Notes under the pieces: generated by a model | Seen by the model: the letters and a program-made list of their open reading frames with translations, nothing else | Told to the model about the DNA's origin: nothing | Databases searched by the model: none | Translations under genes and position numbers: made by a program | Shown: piece by piece, positions 17,007 through 27,027 of the stretch | Layout of the letters: every line of letters begins with the position of its first letter | Position numbering within the stretch: the first letter of the stretch is position 1 | Source: Candidatus Binatota bacterium | Lineage (GTDB): Bacteria; Desulfobacterota; Binatia; UBA1149 | Length of the DNA: 57,180 bases | Reading direction: 5' to 3' | Assembly (NCBI GenBank): GCA_012960245.1 | Contig: DUBO01000052.1 | Span: forward strand, 577 to 57,756

Positions 17007-17053
17007 GGCCTGTATTCTTAAACCCGCTCTGGTAAAGTCAAAAAGGAGACCAC

Positions 17054-19207
17054 GTGCTGATCAGAGCGAGAGCGTTTTCCGTCCTTCTTACAGCCACACT
17101 GCTGGCCCCGGCCGTTACTGCCTGCAGCGCCCTGGCGGCACCCGGAAAGTCCCTGCTCGGCAGATCCGACGCCACCCACGCCGCCCGGCTGGGATCTGCA
17201 GTGACGGCCCTGTCCGCCAGCGGGGCCGACGATCCGGCCCTGGCCCGGCGCACCCTGCTCACCCTGAAAAATGACTTCGCCCTGCTGGAGGACTACGTGC
17301 TCTACTTCCTGGCCCGCAGCCGCCTCGCCGCTCCCGGCTTGAGCGCCGAGGCGGCCGTCGATGAAAAAGCTGCAGCTGCCGGCGAACTCGAGAAGCTGCT
17401 GGCGCTGGCACCCGACTCGCCGGTGGCACCCGCCAGCGCAGCGCTGCTGGTTGGCCTGTCGGAAACAACAAACGCCCGCGTACTCGAGCTGGCCGAAAAG
17501 TACCGCGGCGGAACCACCCTCAATGCCGATTTTGCGGCTATCGCTGTGGCGGCCGCGCGCCGCCTGCAGGCCTCGGACCCCCCGCGTTCGCTCGAGCTGG
17601 CCAACCGCGCCAGGGCAAGAGATCCCGGCGGTCAATCGGGCAGGCCGGCCGCCGAGCTGGCAGCCAATCTGCGAAGCGACAACCCAAAACTGCTGCCGAC
17701 CAGCGCCGAGCAGCTGGTGACCGAGACCCGGCTGCTGGGTGCCGAGGGCAGGCACAGCCAACGCGTGGCGATGCTGGACAAGCTGCTCAAGGACTTTCCG
17801 CGCCACCCATCCCGCACGACTTCGATTCTCGGCCGGGCCCGCTCGACCGCGGCCCTGAAAGATAAGCAGGCGGCTGCCTGGTGGCTATCGCAGAAATCTG
17901 CGAGCGAAAGCGACCCGGGCCGGTCAGCGCGACTGCTGTACGAGTCGGCCGTGTACAGCTGGAACGCGAACCAGTCGACGCTGGCCCTGCAACGTTTCGA
18001 AAAATTTCTGTCGCTGGAGTCGGGGCTGGACGAAGACCACAAGGCCCACTACGCCTCGGGCCGCATCCATGAGTCAGCCCGCCGCTACAACAGTGCGGCC
18101 GCCCACTATCGCTCGGCTGAAAAAAGCAGTGACCAGCACATCCGCAGCGAGTCGGCGTGGAGGGCCGGTTGGGCTTCGTACCGGGCGGGTAACTACCCTG
18201 GCGCGGCGTGGAAGTTCGGTCTCATCGTGCAGGCTACCAAGCCACCCGCCCGTGGATCGGGAGTCAGCAGGCCCTCCAGCTCGAGTGGACGCGAAGGTGC
18301 CCTGTACTGGAAAGCCCGCTCCATTGAACGCGCGGCGGGCAAGACCAGCAGCGAGGCCCTGGACGTGTACCGGCAGCTGCTGGCCGAGTTTCCCGACGGC
18401 TTTTATGCCTGGCTCGTCGAGCAACGGCTGCCGCTCAGGGCGCCCGCGGCCAAGGTCGAGAATCTTCCGCGCTCAACGGCCCCGCTTGACGCGCCTGCAC
18501 GGCGCACGCTGGCGCGGGCGGAAGCGCTGAGAATCGCCGGCCTGGGCCACCACGGGGCCACCGAAACCGCTCGACTGACCAGCGGCCGCAGCAGCGAACA
18601 ACTGCTGGCCCTTTTACCGCAGCTGGCCGCATCGGGTGCCTGGAACAGCAGCCTGCGCGTCTCACTTCAGCTCTATCGCAAGGGCCTGCTCAACGATGCC
18701 CAGCTGTATCCGTTTCTCTACCCCAGGGCCCACGCCGACATAGTGGGGCGCGAGGCCGGTCGCTGGAAGATCCGCCCCTCCCTGGTCTACGCACTGATGA
18801 AACAGGAAAGCGTTTTTGACGCGCACGCCACGTCGCCGGCCGCTGCCTATGGATTGATGCAACTGCTCTTGCCCACGGCCAGGCGGGTGGCCAAAACGAC
18901 GGACCGGGCAGAGCCTTCGCGCGACGACCTCTTCGTGCCCGACGTCAACATCGCGCTGGGCACAGCCTACCTCGCTTCGCTCGCGCGGCGCTTCAACGAT
19001 AACCCAGTCCTCATGCTCGCCGGTTACAACGCGGGCGAGAACGCGGCGCAACGCTGGCTCGACCGGTTGGACGGCCTCGACGAGGACGAGTTCATCGAAA
19101 GAATTTCTTACCGCGAGACCCGTGGCTACGTGAAAAAAGTTCTGCGCAACGCTCGCAATTTTGAGCGCGTGTATGGCTCCAGCGGCGACAGCGCTGCCGG
19201 AAAATAG
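17054..19207 (+). CDS. Soluble lytic transglycosylase, Slt70-like, probable lipoprotein
   Basis: 717 residues. Exo-acting muramidase lyase with a long helical superhelix (TPR-like U domain) and a C-terminal SLT domain starting near residue 560. The SLT core is VYALMKQESVFDAHATSPAA (catalytic Glu in KQES), AYGLMQLLLPTARRVA and LAGYNAGENAAQRWLDR. The N-terminus has a hydrophobic signal and VTAC, a possible lipobox, giving Cys24. The start GTG 17054 follows AAAAGGAG. The mpl gene converges on it 6 bases after its stop. It opens the peptidoglycan-recycling block. Confidence 0.94.
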   Translation: MLIRARAFSVLLTATLLAPAVTACSALAAPGKSLLGRSDATHAARLGSAVTALSASGADDPALARRTLLTLKNDFALLEDYVLYFLARSRLAAPGLSAEAAVDEKAAAAGELEKLLALAPDSPVAPASAALLVGLSETTNARVLELAEKYRGGTTLNADFAAIAVAAARRLQASDPPRSLELANRARARDPGGQSGRPAAELAANLRSDNPKLLPTSAEQLVTETRLLGAEGRHSQRVAMLDKLLKDFPRHPSRTTSILGRARSTAALKDKQAAAWWLSQKSASESDPGRSARLLYESAVYSWNANQSTLALQRFEKFLSLESGLDEDHKAHYASGRIHESARRYNSAAAHYRSAEKSSDQHIRSESAWRAGWASYRAGNYPGAAWKFGLIVQATKPPARGSGVSRPSSSSGREGALYWKARSIERAAGKTSSEALDVYRQLLAEFPDGFYAWLVEQRLPLRAPAAKVENLPRSTAPLDAPARRTLARAEALRIAGLGHHGATETARLTSGRSSEQLLALLPQLAASGAWNSSLRVSLQLYRKGLLNDAQLYPFLYPRAHADIVGREAGRWKIRPSLVYALMKQESVFDAHATSPAAAYGLMQLLLPTARRVAKTTDRAEPSRDDLFVPDVNIALGTAYLASLARRFNDNPVLMLAGYNAGENAAQRWLDRLDGLDEDEFIERISYRETRGYVKKVLRNARNFERVYGSSGDSAAGK

Positions 19208-19213
19208 AACAGC

Positions 19214-20650
19214 TCAGCCGCCGAGAGCAGCCAGCAGGCGGCGCGGAAGATCTCCAAAAGCGCCGTTGGACATACACAGCACCACGTCGCCCGCTTTGAG
19301 CTCGCCCGGCAGGCGGTCGAGTATGGCGTCGGGACCGTCGGCCTGCCAGGCCGGGGTACCAGTACTGTTCAGCTCCTCAACCACCGCCTCGGTGTCGAGT
19401 GCTTCGCCCTCGGCCAGGGTATCGTTCTCCTTGTGGAACACCTCGCTCAGAACGACTCGGTCGGCCAGGGCCAGGGCCTCGGTATAGCGAGCCTGGAAGA
19501 CCGACCGGCGGCTGGTGTTGGAGCGCGGCTCGAACACCGCCCACACCCTGCGCCCGTTATACGCGTCGGCCATGGCAGCCAGGCTGCCGGCAACCGCTGT
19601 GGGGTGATGGGCAAAGTCATCGATCACGTCCACGCCCGCAGCGCTGCCCACCAGCTCCTGCCTCCTGGCGGCACCCCGGTACCCCGCCAGGGCCTCGCCC
19701 ACGGCGGCGTCGGATATACCGAGCTGTCTCGAAAGCACGAACACCGCCAACGCGTTGAGCACATTGATGCTGCCGTGAAGCCGCAGCTGTAAGCGCGGGC
19801 CCAGCTCACCTTCAAGCGACGGGCGGAACGAGCTGCCGGCCGAACCGTGCTCGAGTTCTGTGGGCCTCCACTGGTTGTTGTCGCCGCAACCGTAACTGAT
19901 CAAGCCCGGCCGCGGCGACGAACCAAGCAGGTCGAGCAGGTGGGGATAGTCGCCGCAAACCACCAGCGGGGCGCCTTCGGGCAGCAACTCGACCAGGCGC
20001 ACAAACGAACTCTTGACGTGCTCCACGTCGCGGTAGATGTCGGCGTGGTCGAACTCAACGCTGGTGATTATGCTCGCCGCCGGCTGGTAGTGAACAAACT
20101 TGGGGCCCTTGTCGAAGTAGGCCGAGTCATACTCGTCGCCCTCGATGGCAAACCAGGCGCCCGCCCGGCCCGCCCGCGCCAAGCCTCCGAGGTCGCGCAC
20201 CAGGCCACCCACCAGATAGCCGGGGTCCTCGCCGGCGACCTCGAGCACGCGCGCCAGCATGCCGGTAGTGGTCGTCTTGCCGTGAGTACCGGCCACCACC
20301 AGGCTACGCCGGTCGCGCAGGAAGTAGCGGGCCACCGCCTCGGGGAATGACAGGCGGGGCAGCCCCAGGCGCTCGACCTCGGCGGCCTCGGGGTTGCTGG
20401 CCGACACCGCGTTGCCGATAACTACCACGTCGGGCAGGGGGTCGAGATGGTCGGCCGAAAAACCTTCGAGTATCTCTATGCCGGCGTCGGCCAGCACCTG
20501 TCCCATGGGCGGATAGGAAGCCTTGTCCGAGCCGCTCACAGTGTAGCCCGACTGCTTGAGCATGACGGCCAGCGGCGCCATGCCGACGCCACATACAGCC
20601 ACGAGATGTACGTGTTGTGATTTCCCTGCCACGACCCGTTCAGTCTGCAC
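19214..20650 (-). CDS. mpl: UDP-N-acetylmuramate:tripeptide ligase (Mpl)
   Basis: Mur-ligase that couples recycled L-Ala-D-Glu-mDAP to UDP-MurNAc in peptidoglycan recycling. VAVCGVGMAPLAVMLKQSGY opens the Rossmann part, VIGNAVSASNPE is the Mpl-specific segment, VAGTHGKTTTTGMLARVL is the ATP loop, and DDFAHHPTAV the C-domain entry. The frame is open to ATG 20683, within the neighbouring serine hydrolase; GTG 20650 or GTG 20632 gives a more usual N-terminus. The start is thus uncertain by about 17 residues. It lies just behind the class C beta-lactamase-fold gene on the same strand and overlaps its stop. Confidence 0.94.
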   Translation of the reverse strand: MQTERVVAGKSQHVHLVAVCGVGMAPLAVMLKQSGYTVSGSDKASYPPMGQVLADAGIEILEGFSADHLDPLPDVVVIGNAVSASNPEAAEVERLGLPRLSFPEAVARYFLRDRRSLVVAGTHGKTTTTGMLARVLEVAGEDPGYLVGGLVRDLGGLARAGRAGAWFAIEGDEYDSAYFDKGPKFVHYQPAASIITSVEFDHADIYRDVEHVKSSFVRLVELLPEGAPLVVCGDYPHLLDLLGSSPRPGLISYGCGDNNQWRPTELEHGSAGSSFRPSLEGELGPRLQLRLHGSINVLNALAVFVLSRQLGISDAAVGEALAGYRGAARRQELVGSAAGVDVIDDFAHHPTAVAGSLAAMADAYNGRRVWAVFEPRSNTSRRSVFQARYTEALALADRVVLSEVFHKENDTLAEGEALDTEAVVEELNSTGTPAWQADGPDAILDRLPGELKAGDVVLCMSNGAFGDLPRRLLAALGG

Positions 20651-21833
20651 GCTTGCGTGACCGCTGTCGAGACAGCGAATCAACGCACTCGAACACTGCG
20701 TTGTGCACGGCCGGCCTGAGCGCGGCGATGCCGCGGTTGCCAGTGTGCGGATGAACGCGGTTGCTGAGCAGCACCACGTGCACCCCCCGGTCGCGGTCTA
20801 TCCACAGCGAGCTGCCGGTGTAGCCCAGGTGCCCCAGCGCGCGCGCGCCGACCAAGCTGCCGGCCGTCGAGGCGCCTGGCGTGGGCGTGTCCCAGCCCGG
20901 CAGCCAGGTCGAGCCAGGCACCGACGGTTCGGCGTCGAGCAGGTGGCACAGCAGCCGGCCGTCGAGCAGCGTCGACTTGCCAGCCAGCGCGGCCTCGTGC
21001 TCAGCGGCCAGCAGGTGAATGTCCCGGGCCGAGGCAAACAAGCCCGCGTGCCCGGCCACCCCGCCCATAAGCCAGGCGTTCTCGTCCTGCACCTGTCCCT
21101 GCACCAGCCGCTGCCGCCACCCGCAGATTCCGCAGGGAGCTAACTCGGCGTCGTCCTGACCCCGGACGCCTGAGCCCGGACGACGAAAACCAGCGCCCGT
21201 ACCAATCGGTTGCAGCAGCCTCGATGTGATGAACTCGTCGAGGCCCTCGCCGGTGATCTGCTCTACGATGTCACCCAGCAGTATGAAACCGAGATCGCTG
21301 TAGCGCGACTCGCTGCCGGGTTCGTACACCAGCGGCTGGCGGGCGACCTCGGCCACCAGGCGCCTGCGACGACGCTTGTCGAAGGTGAACGGCTGTGACC
21401 CGGCCGCCGCAAAATCCGGGGCCTTGAAGTACGGCACCCAGTCGGGCAAGCCCGAACTGTGGGTGAGCAGCTGGCCGACGGTGGCCGAAGCACCACCTGC
21501 TCCCGCACCGGCAAAGGGCCCCACGCCGCCAAAGCCTGGAAAAAAATCGGCCACCGACTGGCCCAGCAGCAAGCGCCCCTCTGCCATGAGCAACACAAGC
21601 GAGGCAAACGTCGCCAGGGGCTTGCTGAGAGAGGCCAAGTCAAAACATGTAACGGGTGTAACCACGCTGTCTGCGCCGGGGGTCTCGCCCAGTCCCAGGC
21701 GACCCCAGCCGCGCTGGTAAATTACGTCCTCCCCCCGGCCTACAAGCAGCACCACGCCCGGACTCACGCCCCGGCCCATGGCCTCTTCGACCAGCGACTC
21801 CAACCCGGCCCATACTTGTCCGCCCTTACTCAC
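20640..21833 (-). CDS. Serine hydrolase, beta-lactamase class C / penicillin-binding fold
   Basis: About 397 residues from GTG 21833. The SxxK nucleophile is in DLASLSKPLATF, the YxN-equivalent is YSDLGFILLG, and HLGYTGSS sits where KTG lies in penicillin-binding proteins. These are the three active-site motifs of serine esterases, D-aminopeptidases and class C lactamases. No signal peptide is seen, so cytoplasmic; its position between ldcA and mpl suggests a role in muropeptide handling (amidase or esterase), an inference from context. The frame is open 35 codons further upstream over ldcA; that extension is not family-like. Confidence 0.88.
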   Translation of the reverse strand: MSKGGQVWAGLESLVEEAMGRGVSPGVVLLVGRGEDVIYQRGWGRLGLGETPGADSVVTPVTCFDLASLSKPLATFASLVLLMAEGRLLLGQSVADFFPGFGGVGPFAGAGAGGASATVGQLLTHSSGLPDWVPYFKAPDFAAAGSQPFTFDKRRRRRLVAEVARQPLVYEPGSESRYSDLGFILLGDIVEQITGEGLDEFITSRLLQPIGTGAGFRRPGSGVRGQDDAELAPCGICGWRQRLVQGQVQDENAWLMGGVAGHAGLFASARDIHLLAAEHEAALAGKSTLLDGRLLCHLLDAEPSVPGSTWLPGWDTPTPGASTAGSLVGARALGHLGYTGSSLWIDRDRGVHVVLLSNRVHPHTGNRGIAALRPAVHNAVFECVDSLSRQRSRKRAD

Positions 21834-21856
21834 CTTGTTTAGCTCGTGGAATCGGC

Positions 21857-22780
21857 CTAACCCGACCTCGTGGCCGGGGACAGCACCGGCTCGAGCAGCT
21901 CGAGGCCTGGCGCGTCGGCGTCGAGCCTCACCCTGCATCCGAAAGGTAGAACCCCGTTGTCGCAGCCGTGCCCCGACTGCAGCCCCCAGGCCACCGGGCA
22001 GTCAATGCCAGCCAACGCCTCGAGAACTATGTCCCTGAGAATGTCGGGACCCTGGCCGTCATCGCAATCGGTCATGGGGCCAAGCACCAGGCCGGCTACG
22101 CGATCGAGTTTTCCGGCCTGTCGCAGATGGGTCATCATGCGATCGATGCGGTAGGGTTTCTCAGCGACGTCTTCGAGAAACAGTATGCGTGATTCGGTGT
22201 CTATTTCAGCGGGAGTCCCCAGGGTAGTGACCAGCACCGAAAGGCAGCCCCCGACCAGCAGGCCCTCCGCCACGCCACCGCGCCAGCACTGCTCGGCCTC
22301 GCCGGCAAACCAGCCGTCTTCGCCGAAGAGGAAACGCCTAAACGACTCCCTGGCAGCATCGCCGAGGCGCGGGAGATCGGCCGCAACCATGGGCGCGTGG
22401 TAGCAGGCCACGCCGGCTTCCTGCACCACGCGGTTGAGCAACAACGAAAGGTCGCTGAAACCGGTGAGCATTATGGGATTGGCAGCCACCAGCGCCGTGT
22501 CAAAACGGTCGAGCAGGCGAGCGCAGCCGAAGCCTCCGCGAACCGCCATCACGGCCCGGTAGTCGCTGTTGGAAAAAGCCTCGGTGAGGGCAGCGGCGCG
22601 CCGCTGGTCGGAGTCGGCCATGTAGCGAAGCCGCCCATCGACGTTCAGCGTGACCGGGTCCAGTCCCCAATCACGTAACAGCTGCACACCGGTTGCCAGG
22701 CGGCCGGGATCGCATACCCCGGCCGGGGCCACCAGGGCGACCCTGTCGCCTTCTGCCAGGGGGGCTGGTTTGACCATCAT
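21857..22780 (-). CDS. ldcA: LD-carboxypeptidase (S66 family)
   Basis: 307 residues. Cytosolic enzyme that removes the terminal D-Ala from tetrapeptide during murein recycling. The nucleophile Ser109 lies in LTGFSDLSLLLN, preceded by VRGGFGCARLLD; the acid Glu is in ILFLEDVAEKPYRIDRM and the base His in LQSGHGCDNGVLPFG, so all three triad residues are present. It starts a leftward unit of ldcA, serine hydrolase and mpl, all with the logic of muropeptide reuse, beside the divergent Slt70-like gene further left. Confidence 0.94.
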   Translation of the reverse strand: MMVKPAPLAEGDRVALVAPAGVCDPGRLATGVQLLRDWGLDPVTLNVDGRLRYMADSDQRRAAALTEAFSNSDYRAVMAVRGGFGCARLLDRFDTALVAANPIMLTGFSDLSLLLNRVVQEAGVACYHAPMVAADLPRLGDAARESFRRFLFGEDGWFAGEAEQCWRGGVAEGLLVGGCLSVLVTTLGTPAEIDTESRILFLEDVAEKPYRIDRMMTHLRQAGKLDRVAGLVLGPMTDCDDGQGPDILRDIVLEALAGIDCPVAWGLQSGHGCDNGVLPFGCRVRLDADAPGLELLEPVLSPATRSG

Positions 22781-22909
22781 CTGTTTACCAGCCTACTGCC
22801 CTTGGCAGAGTTTTCAACAGGGCCGACGACAACAATCGCCCAACGATCGTTTATCTCTGGCGGTAACCCCCAGCCCCCGGTATTGTAGCTCCGGGATGAA
22901 GGACGCAGC

Positions 22910-23188
22910 ATGAAAGACCGCAGCAAGCAGTCGATAGAGGATGTCGCCATGCAGGCCGCCCGCAAATTGCTCGACGAGGCCTCGCCAGCCATAAATGGCC
23001 CCCACGGCGTGGTGGCCAAGGCCGTTTCGGCAGCGATCTCGGCCAACTTTGCCGCCGAAGCCTCCATAGAGCTCGAAGCCGAACGAACCTTTGAAAAGCT
23101 GGGCAGCTCGACCTCCGGCATGGACCGCAGCACGCTGCTGCGGGGGCTCAAAGAACGCATCGCCCAGGCCAGGGACTTTGCCCTGTGA
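22910..23188 (+). CDS. Small conserved protein, DUF507-like (first of pair)
   Basis: 92 residues, helical and charged (EDVAMQAARKLLDEASPAIN, KAVSAAISANFAAEAS, FEKLGSSTSGMDRSTLLRGL). Its layout resembles the first half of DUF507 proteins but lacks the EGSxEWDxLYRxY tail, so the link to the next gene is by position and pattern only. It overlaps the next gene by 4 bases (23185-23188), which implies coupling. ATG at 22910. Function unknown; the pair stands just upstream of groES-groEL. Confidence 0.6.
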   Translation: MKDRSKQSIEDVAMQAARKLLDEASPAINGPHGVVAKAVSAAISANFAAEASIELEAERTFEKLGSSTSGMDRSTLLRGLKERIAQARDFAL

Positions 23189-23466
23189 GCGGTGCCGGAC
23201 GGGGAATGTCGGACCAGAGGGTCGAATCTATCGCGACGACCGCCCTAGGGGCCTTGAGAAATACTGCTGGCGTCAGCGTGGCGGACGAAGGCGCGGCGCT
23301 GCGCGTGCTGGCCTCGGTCATCATGGCCGCCTGGGCCCACGATCCCGAGCTCGACCGGGCCGTGAGGCAGCGCATCGAGTCACTCAGCCGACAGGTGCCA
23401 GAAGGTAGCAGCGAGTGGGACCTGCTCTACCGGCAGTACAGCGAAGAACTAGCCAAGCGACGTTAG
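23185..23466 (+). CDS. DUF507 family protein
   Basis: 93 residues. The C-terminal RQVPEGSSEWDLLYRQYSEE is the plain DUF507 signature (RxIPEGSxEWDxLYRxYxEE), a small helical family of deltaproteobacteria and Aquificae of unknown role. The N-terminal half (SIATTALGALRNTAGVSVAD) is also helical. It overlaps the upstream DUF507-like gene by 4 bases. A T-run terminator follows at 23495-23549, separating it from groES. GTG start (TGAGCG overlap) at 23185. Confidence 0.75.
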   Translation: MSGAGRGMSDQRVESIATTALGALRNTAGVSVADEGAALRVLASVIMAAWAHDPELDRAVRQRIESLSRQVPEGSSEWDLLYRQYSEELAKRR

Positions 23467-23494
23467 GAACCCGGTCCTGAGCAACCGGCCCCGG

Positions 23495-23549
23495 AGCCAG
23501 CCTTCCCCGGTAAAAAAGCGCCCTTGAGGGGCTGGCTGGCGGTTTTTTT
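23495..23549 (+). terminator. Intrinsic terminator behind the DUF507 gene
   Basis: AGCCAGCC at 23495-23502 pairs with GGCTGGCT at 23530-23537; CCCC and GGGG inside can extend it. A run of seven T follows at 23543-23549. It isolates the groES promoter that starts 12 bases further. Confidence 0.75.
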
Positions 23550-23560
23550 GCCAAATATCC

Positions 23561-23588
23561 TTGACACGCGGCTGCCCGCCATTAATGT
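23561..23588 (+). promoter_or_regulatory. Sigma70-type promoter for groES-groEL
   Basis: TTGACA (23561-23566) with a 16-base spacer to TAATGT (23583-23588). The 5' leader to groES is about 100 bases. I saw no CIRCE inverted repeat (HrcA site) in this gap, so heat-shock control may use another system. Confidence 0.6.
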
Positions 23589-23695
23589 TCGCAAGGTTTG
23601 GGCAACAAATGGCCCGTCTACTGGGCTACGAAGCGCCCGCGTTACTTTAGTTTTCAGACTCAATACTTGTCAGGCTCAGGAGGCAGACATACATC

Positions 23696-23986
23696 ATGAA
23701 GATTCGTCCATTACAGGATCGCGTACTCGTACAGCGAATCGCCGAGGAAGAACTTTCCGCCGGCGGCATAATCATCCCGGATACAGCAAAGGAAAAGCCC
23801 CAGGAAGGCAAAGTGGTCGCCGTTGGCGGTGGCCGCGTCAACGATGACGGATCCGTGCGCAAGCCCGGCGTCAAAAAGGGTGACAGCATCCTTTTCGGCA
23901 AGTACTCCGGCAACGAGATCGACATAAACGGCATCGAGCACCTGATCATGCGCGAGGACGACATCCTCGGCGTGGTCGAAGGCTGA
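23696..23986 (+). CDS. groES: Co-chaperonin GroES
   Basis: 96 residues, the lid of the GroEL/ES chaperonin. [18 protein letters not shown], then the mobile loop [18 protein letters not shown] and DILGVVEG at the end are all family-standard. AGGAGG at 23678-23683 sets ATG 23696. groEL follows 104 bases downstream in the same transcript. Confidence 0.98.
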   Translation: MKIRPLQDRVLVQRIAEEELSAGGIIIPDTAKEKPQEGKVVAVGGGRVNDDGSVRKPGVKKGDSILFGKYSGNEIDINGIEHLIMREDDILGVVEG

Positions 23987-24063
23987 GCCGCGTATACCAA
24001 CTGAACGCAACCCCGCGGTGGCCCGTAGTGCTACCAAGGAAAAAGAAAAACCCAGTCGGGTAA

Positions 24064-25752
<1,689 letters not shown>

Positions 25753-25780
25753 CCCCCCTGTTTTAAGGGGATAAATCCTT

Positions 25781-25818
25781 GGCCCCCCGTCGTCTTAACG
25801 GTCAGCGGGGGGCCTTTT
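25781..25818 (+). terminator. Intrinsic terminator of groES-groEL
   Basis: Perfect 9-bp stem GGCCCCCCG (25781-25789) / CGGGGGGCC (25806-25814) followed by TTTT. It separates groEL from the rpsP promoter region. Confidence 0.9.
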
Positions 25819-25853
25819 GTTGACTACTGATCTCAGAAAATAGGCCGCAGCCC

Positions 25854-25882
25854 TTGAGAAGAGCCGTGAGGTCTAGTATTAA
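25854..25882 (+). promoter_or_regulatory. Sigma70-type promoter for the rpsP-rplS operon
   Basis: TTGAGA (25854-25859), 17-base spacer, TATTAA (25877-25882). It lies 57 bases upstream of rpsP, right after the groEL terminator. The spacing and match are good. Confidence 0.65.
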
Positions 25883-25939
25883 CTGAGGGAATCTGACCGC
25901 GGGTGACCGTGGCGCACGGGAAACCCAGGAAACATATTA

Positions 25940-26200
25940 ATGGCTGTTACGATTCGATTGACCAGACGCGGGACCAAAAAGCGACCCTTTTACAGAGTCG
26001 TGGCTGCAGACAAGCGAGCTCCACGGGACGGGAAGTACCTTGAAGTTCTGGGTACTTATAACCCGTTGTCAGATCCACCGGAGGTCAAACTTGAAGGGGA
26101 GAAAATCGAGCAATGGGTGAAGAAGGGAGCGATACCGTCACCGACAGTAGCCAAGCTGATGAAGAAAGCGGGCCTGCAGCGGACGAGCTCGACACTGTAG
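25940..26200 (+). CDS. rpsP: 30S ribosomal protein S16
   Basis: 86 residues. MAVTIRLTRRGTKKRPFYRV and VVAADKRAPRDGKYLEVLGT are standard S16 motifs; YNPLSDP and PSPTVAKLMKKAGL complete the family. It opens the conserved ribosome and tRNA-modification operon. The tail overlaps the start of the khpA frame by 88 bases (26113-26200). Confidence 0.98.
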   Translation: MAVTIRLTRRGTKKRPFYRVVAADKRAPRDGKYLEVLGTYNPLSDPPEVKLEGEKIEQWVKKGAIPSPTVAKLMKKAGLQRTSSTL

Positions 26201-26451
26201 TAAAACAGGGCGAGGCTCTCAAGGAGCTCCTGGAGTTCCTGGCTGCCAACCTGGTTACCAAGCCGGAAGCCGTAGAGGTGACCCATTCGGTCAACGATGA
26301 GTCTTCCGTACTTGAGCTTCGTGTAGACAAGGGGGACCTCGGCCGCGTGATAGGCAAGCAGGGGCGCACAGCCAAGTCGTTGCGCACCATTCTCAACGCG
26401 GCCGCCTCGCGCGCAAACTGCCGCGCCGTTCTCGAGATCATCGAGGACTAG
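26113..26451 (+). CDS. khpA: KH-domain RNA-binding protein KhpA with an N-terminal extension read inside rpsP
   Basis: 112 residues. The KH part begins near ALKELLEFLAANLV, with the GxxG loop in GRVIGKQGRTAKSLRTIL; KhpA proteins (about 76-80 residues) bind RNA with KhpB and affect cell division and translation. Here the only start codon in frame is the ATG at 26113, inside rpsP in another frame, giving an acidic extension of about 30 residues (MGEEGSDTVTDSSQADEESG). No ATG, GTG or TTG lies in frame between the rpsP stop and the KH domain. The stop TAG at 26449-26451 is in frame with rimM. Confidence 0.85.
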   Translation: MGEEGSDTVTDSSQADEESGPAADELDTVVKQGEALKELLEFLAANLVTKPEAVEVTHSVNDESSVLELRVDKGDLGRVIGKQGRTAKSLRTILNAAASRANCRAVLEIIED

Positions 26452-26478
26452 GGGCCTGCGGCGCAGGCTCCGGGTCAG

Positions 26479-27027
26479 ATTTCAACCAAACAGCCATTTC
26501 CCGGCGAGTTTCTCGCCGGACGGATTCTGCGCGCGCACGGATTAAAAGGCGCGCTGCTGCTCAAGGCCGACGACTACATCATGGACGCCCTGCTGCCCGG
26601 CACCCGGGTGATACTGAGACGCGATGGAAACGAGCTGCTGTCGGCTGCCATCGATCAGCTCAAGCGCAGACACGATGACGCCCTGCTCAAGCTGGTCGGA
26701 ATAGAAGACCGCAGCGCCGCCGAGCCGCTCGCGCGCAGCGATGCCTGGATACCCGAGGGCTGCCTGCCCGACGCGGAAGACGATGCTTACTACGAAAACG
26801 ACATTCTGGGAGCGACGGTAGAAGACAGCGCCGGCTCGGTGCTGGGCCTGGTTACCGAGGTGATACAGACCGGGGCCAACGACGTATGGAAAGTCGAGGG
26901 TCCCGAAGTCACGGCCCTGATCCCCGTCGTAAAAACAGTAGTCACGAGCGTCGACAGCGAGGCCGGCCGGGTGGTGGTAAACCGGGAAGGCCTCGACTTC
27001 AGCCGCGGGGGAGGAGACAGCGCATGA
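26479..27027 (+). CDS. rimM: Ribosome maturation factor RimM, with a non-standard start
   Basis: About 182 residues if started at ATT 26479. RimM helps mature the 16S 3' domain and binds S19. The N-terminal RimM signature is [20 protein letters not shown], about 16 residues from that start, so the true start must be upstream of 26524. In frame between the khpA TAG (26449-26451) and this motif there is no ATG, GTG or TTG; ATT 26479 and CTG 26527 are the only rare candidates. A later ATG at 26581 would delete the motif. [17 protein letters not shown] and [10 protein letters not shown] confirm the family. Its stop overlaps the trmD start (ATGA). Confidence 0.85.
   Translation: MSTKQPFPGEFLAGRILRAHGLKGALLLKADDYIMDALLPGTRVILRRDGNELLSAAIDQLKRRHDDALLKLVGIEDRSAAEPLARSDAWIPEGCLPDAEDDAYYENDILGATVEDSAGSVLGLVTEVIQTGANDVWKVEGPEVTALIPVVKTVVTSVDSEAGRVVVNREGLDFSRGGGDSA

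Noticed and set aside
23551-23695. CIRCE (HrcA) operator upstream of groES
   Set aside because: No TTAGCACTC-N9-GAGTGCTAA inverted repeat is present in this gap.
26581-27027. Start of rimM at the ATG 26581
   Set aside because: It would delete the conserved [10 protein letters not shown] segment, so the start must lie upstream.
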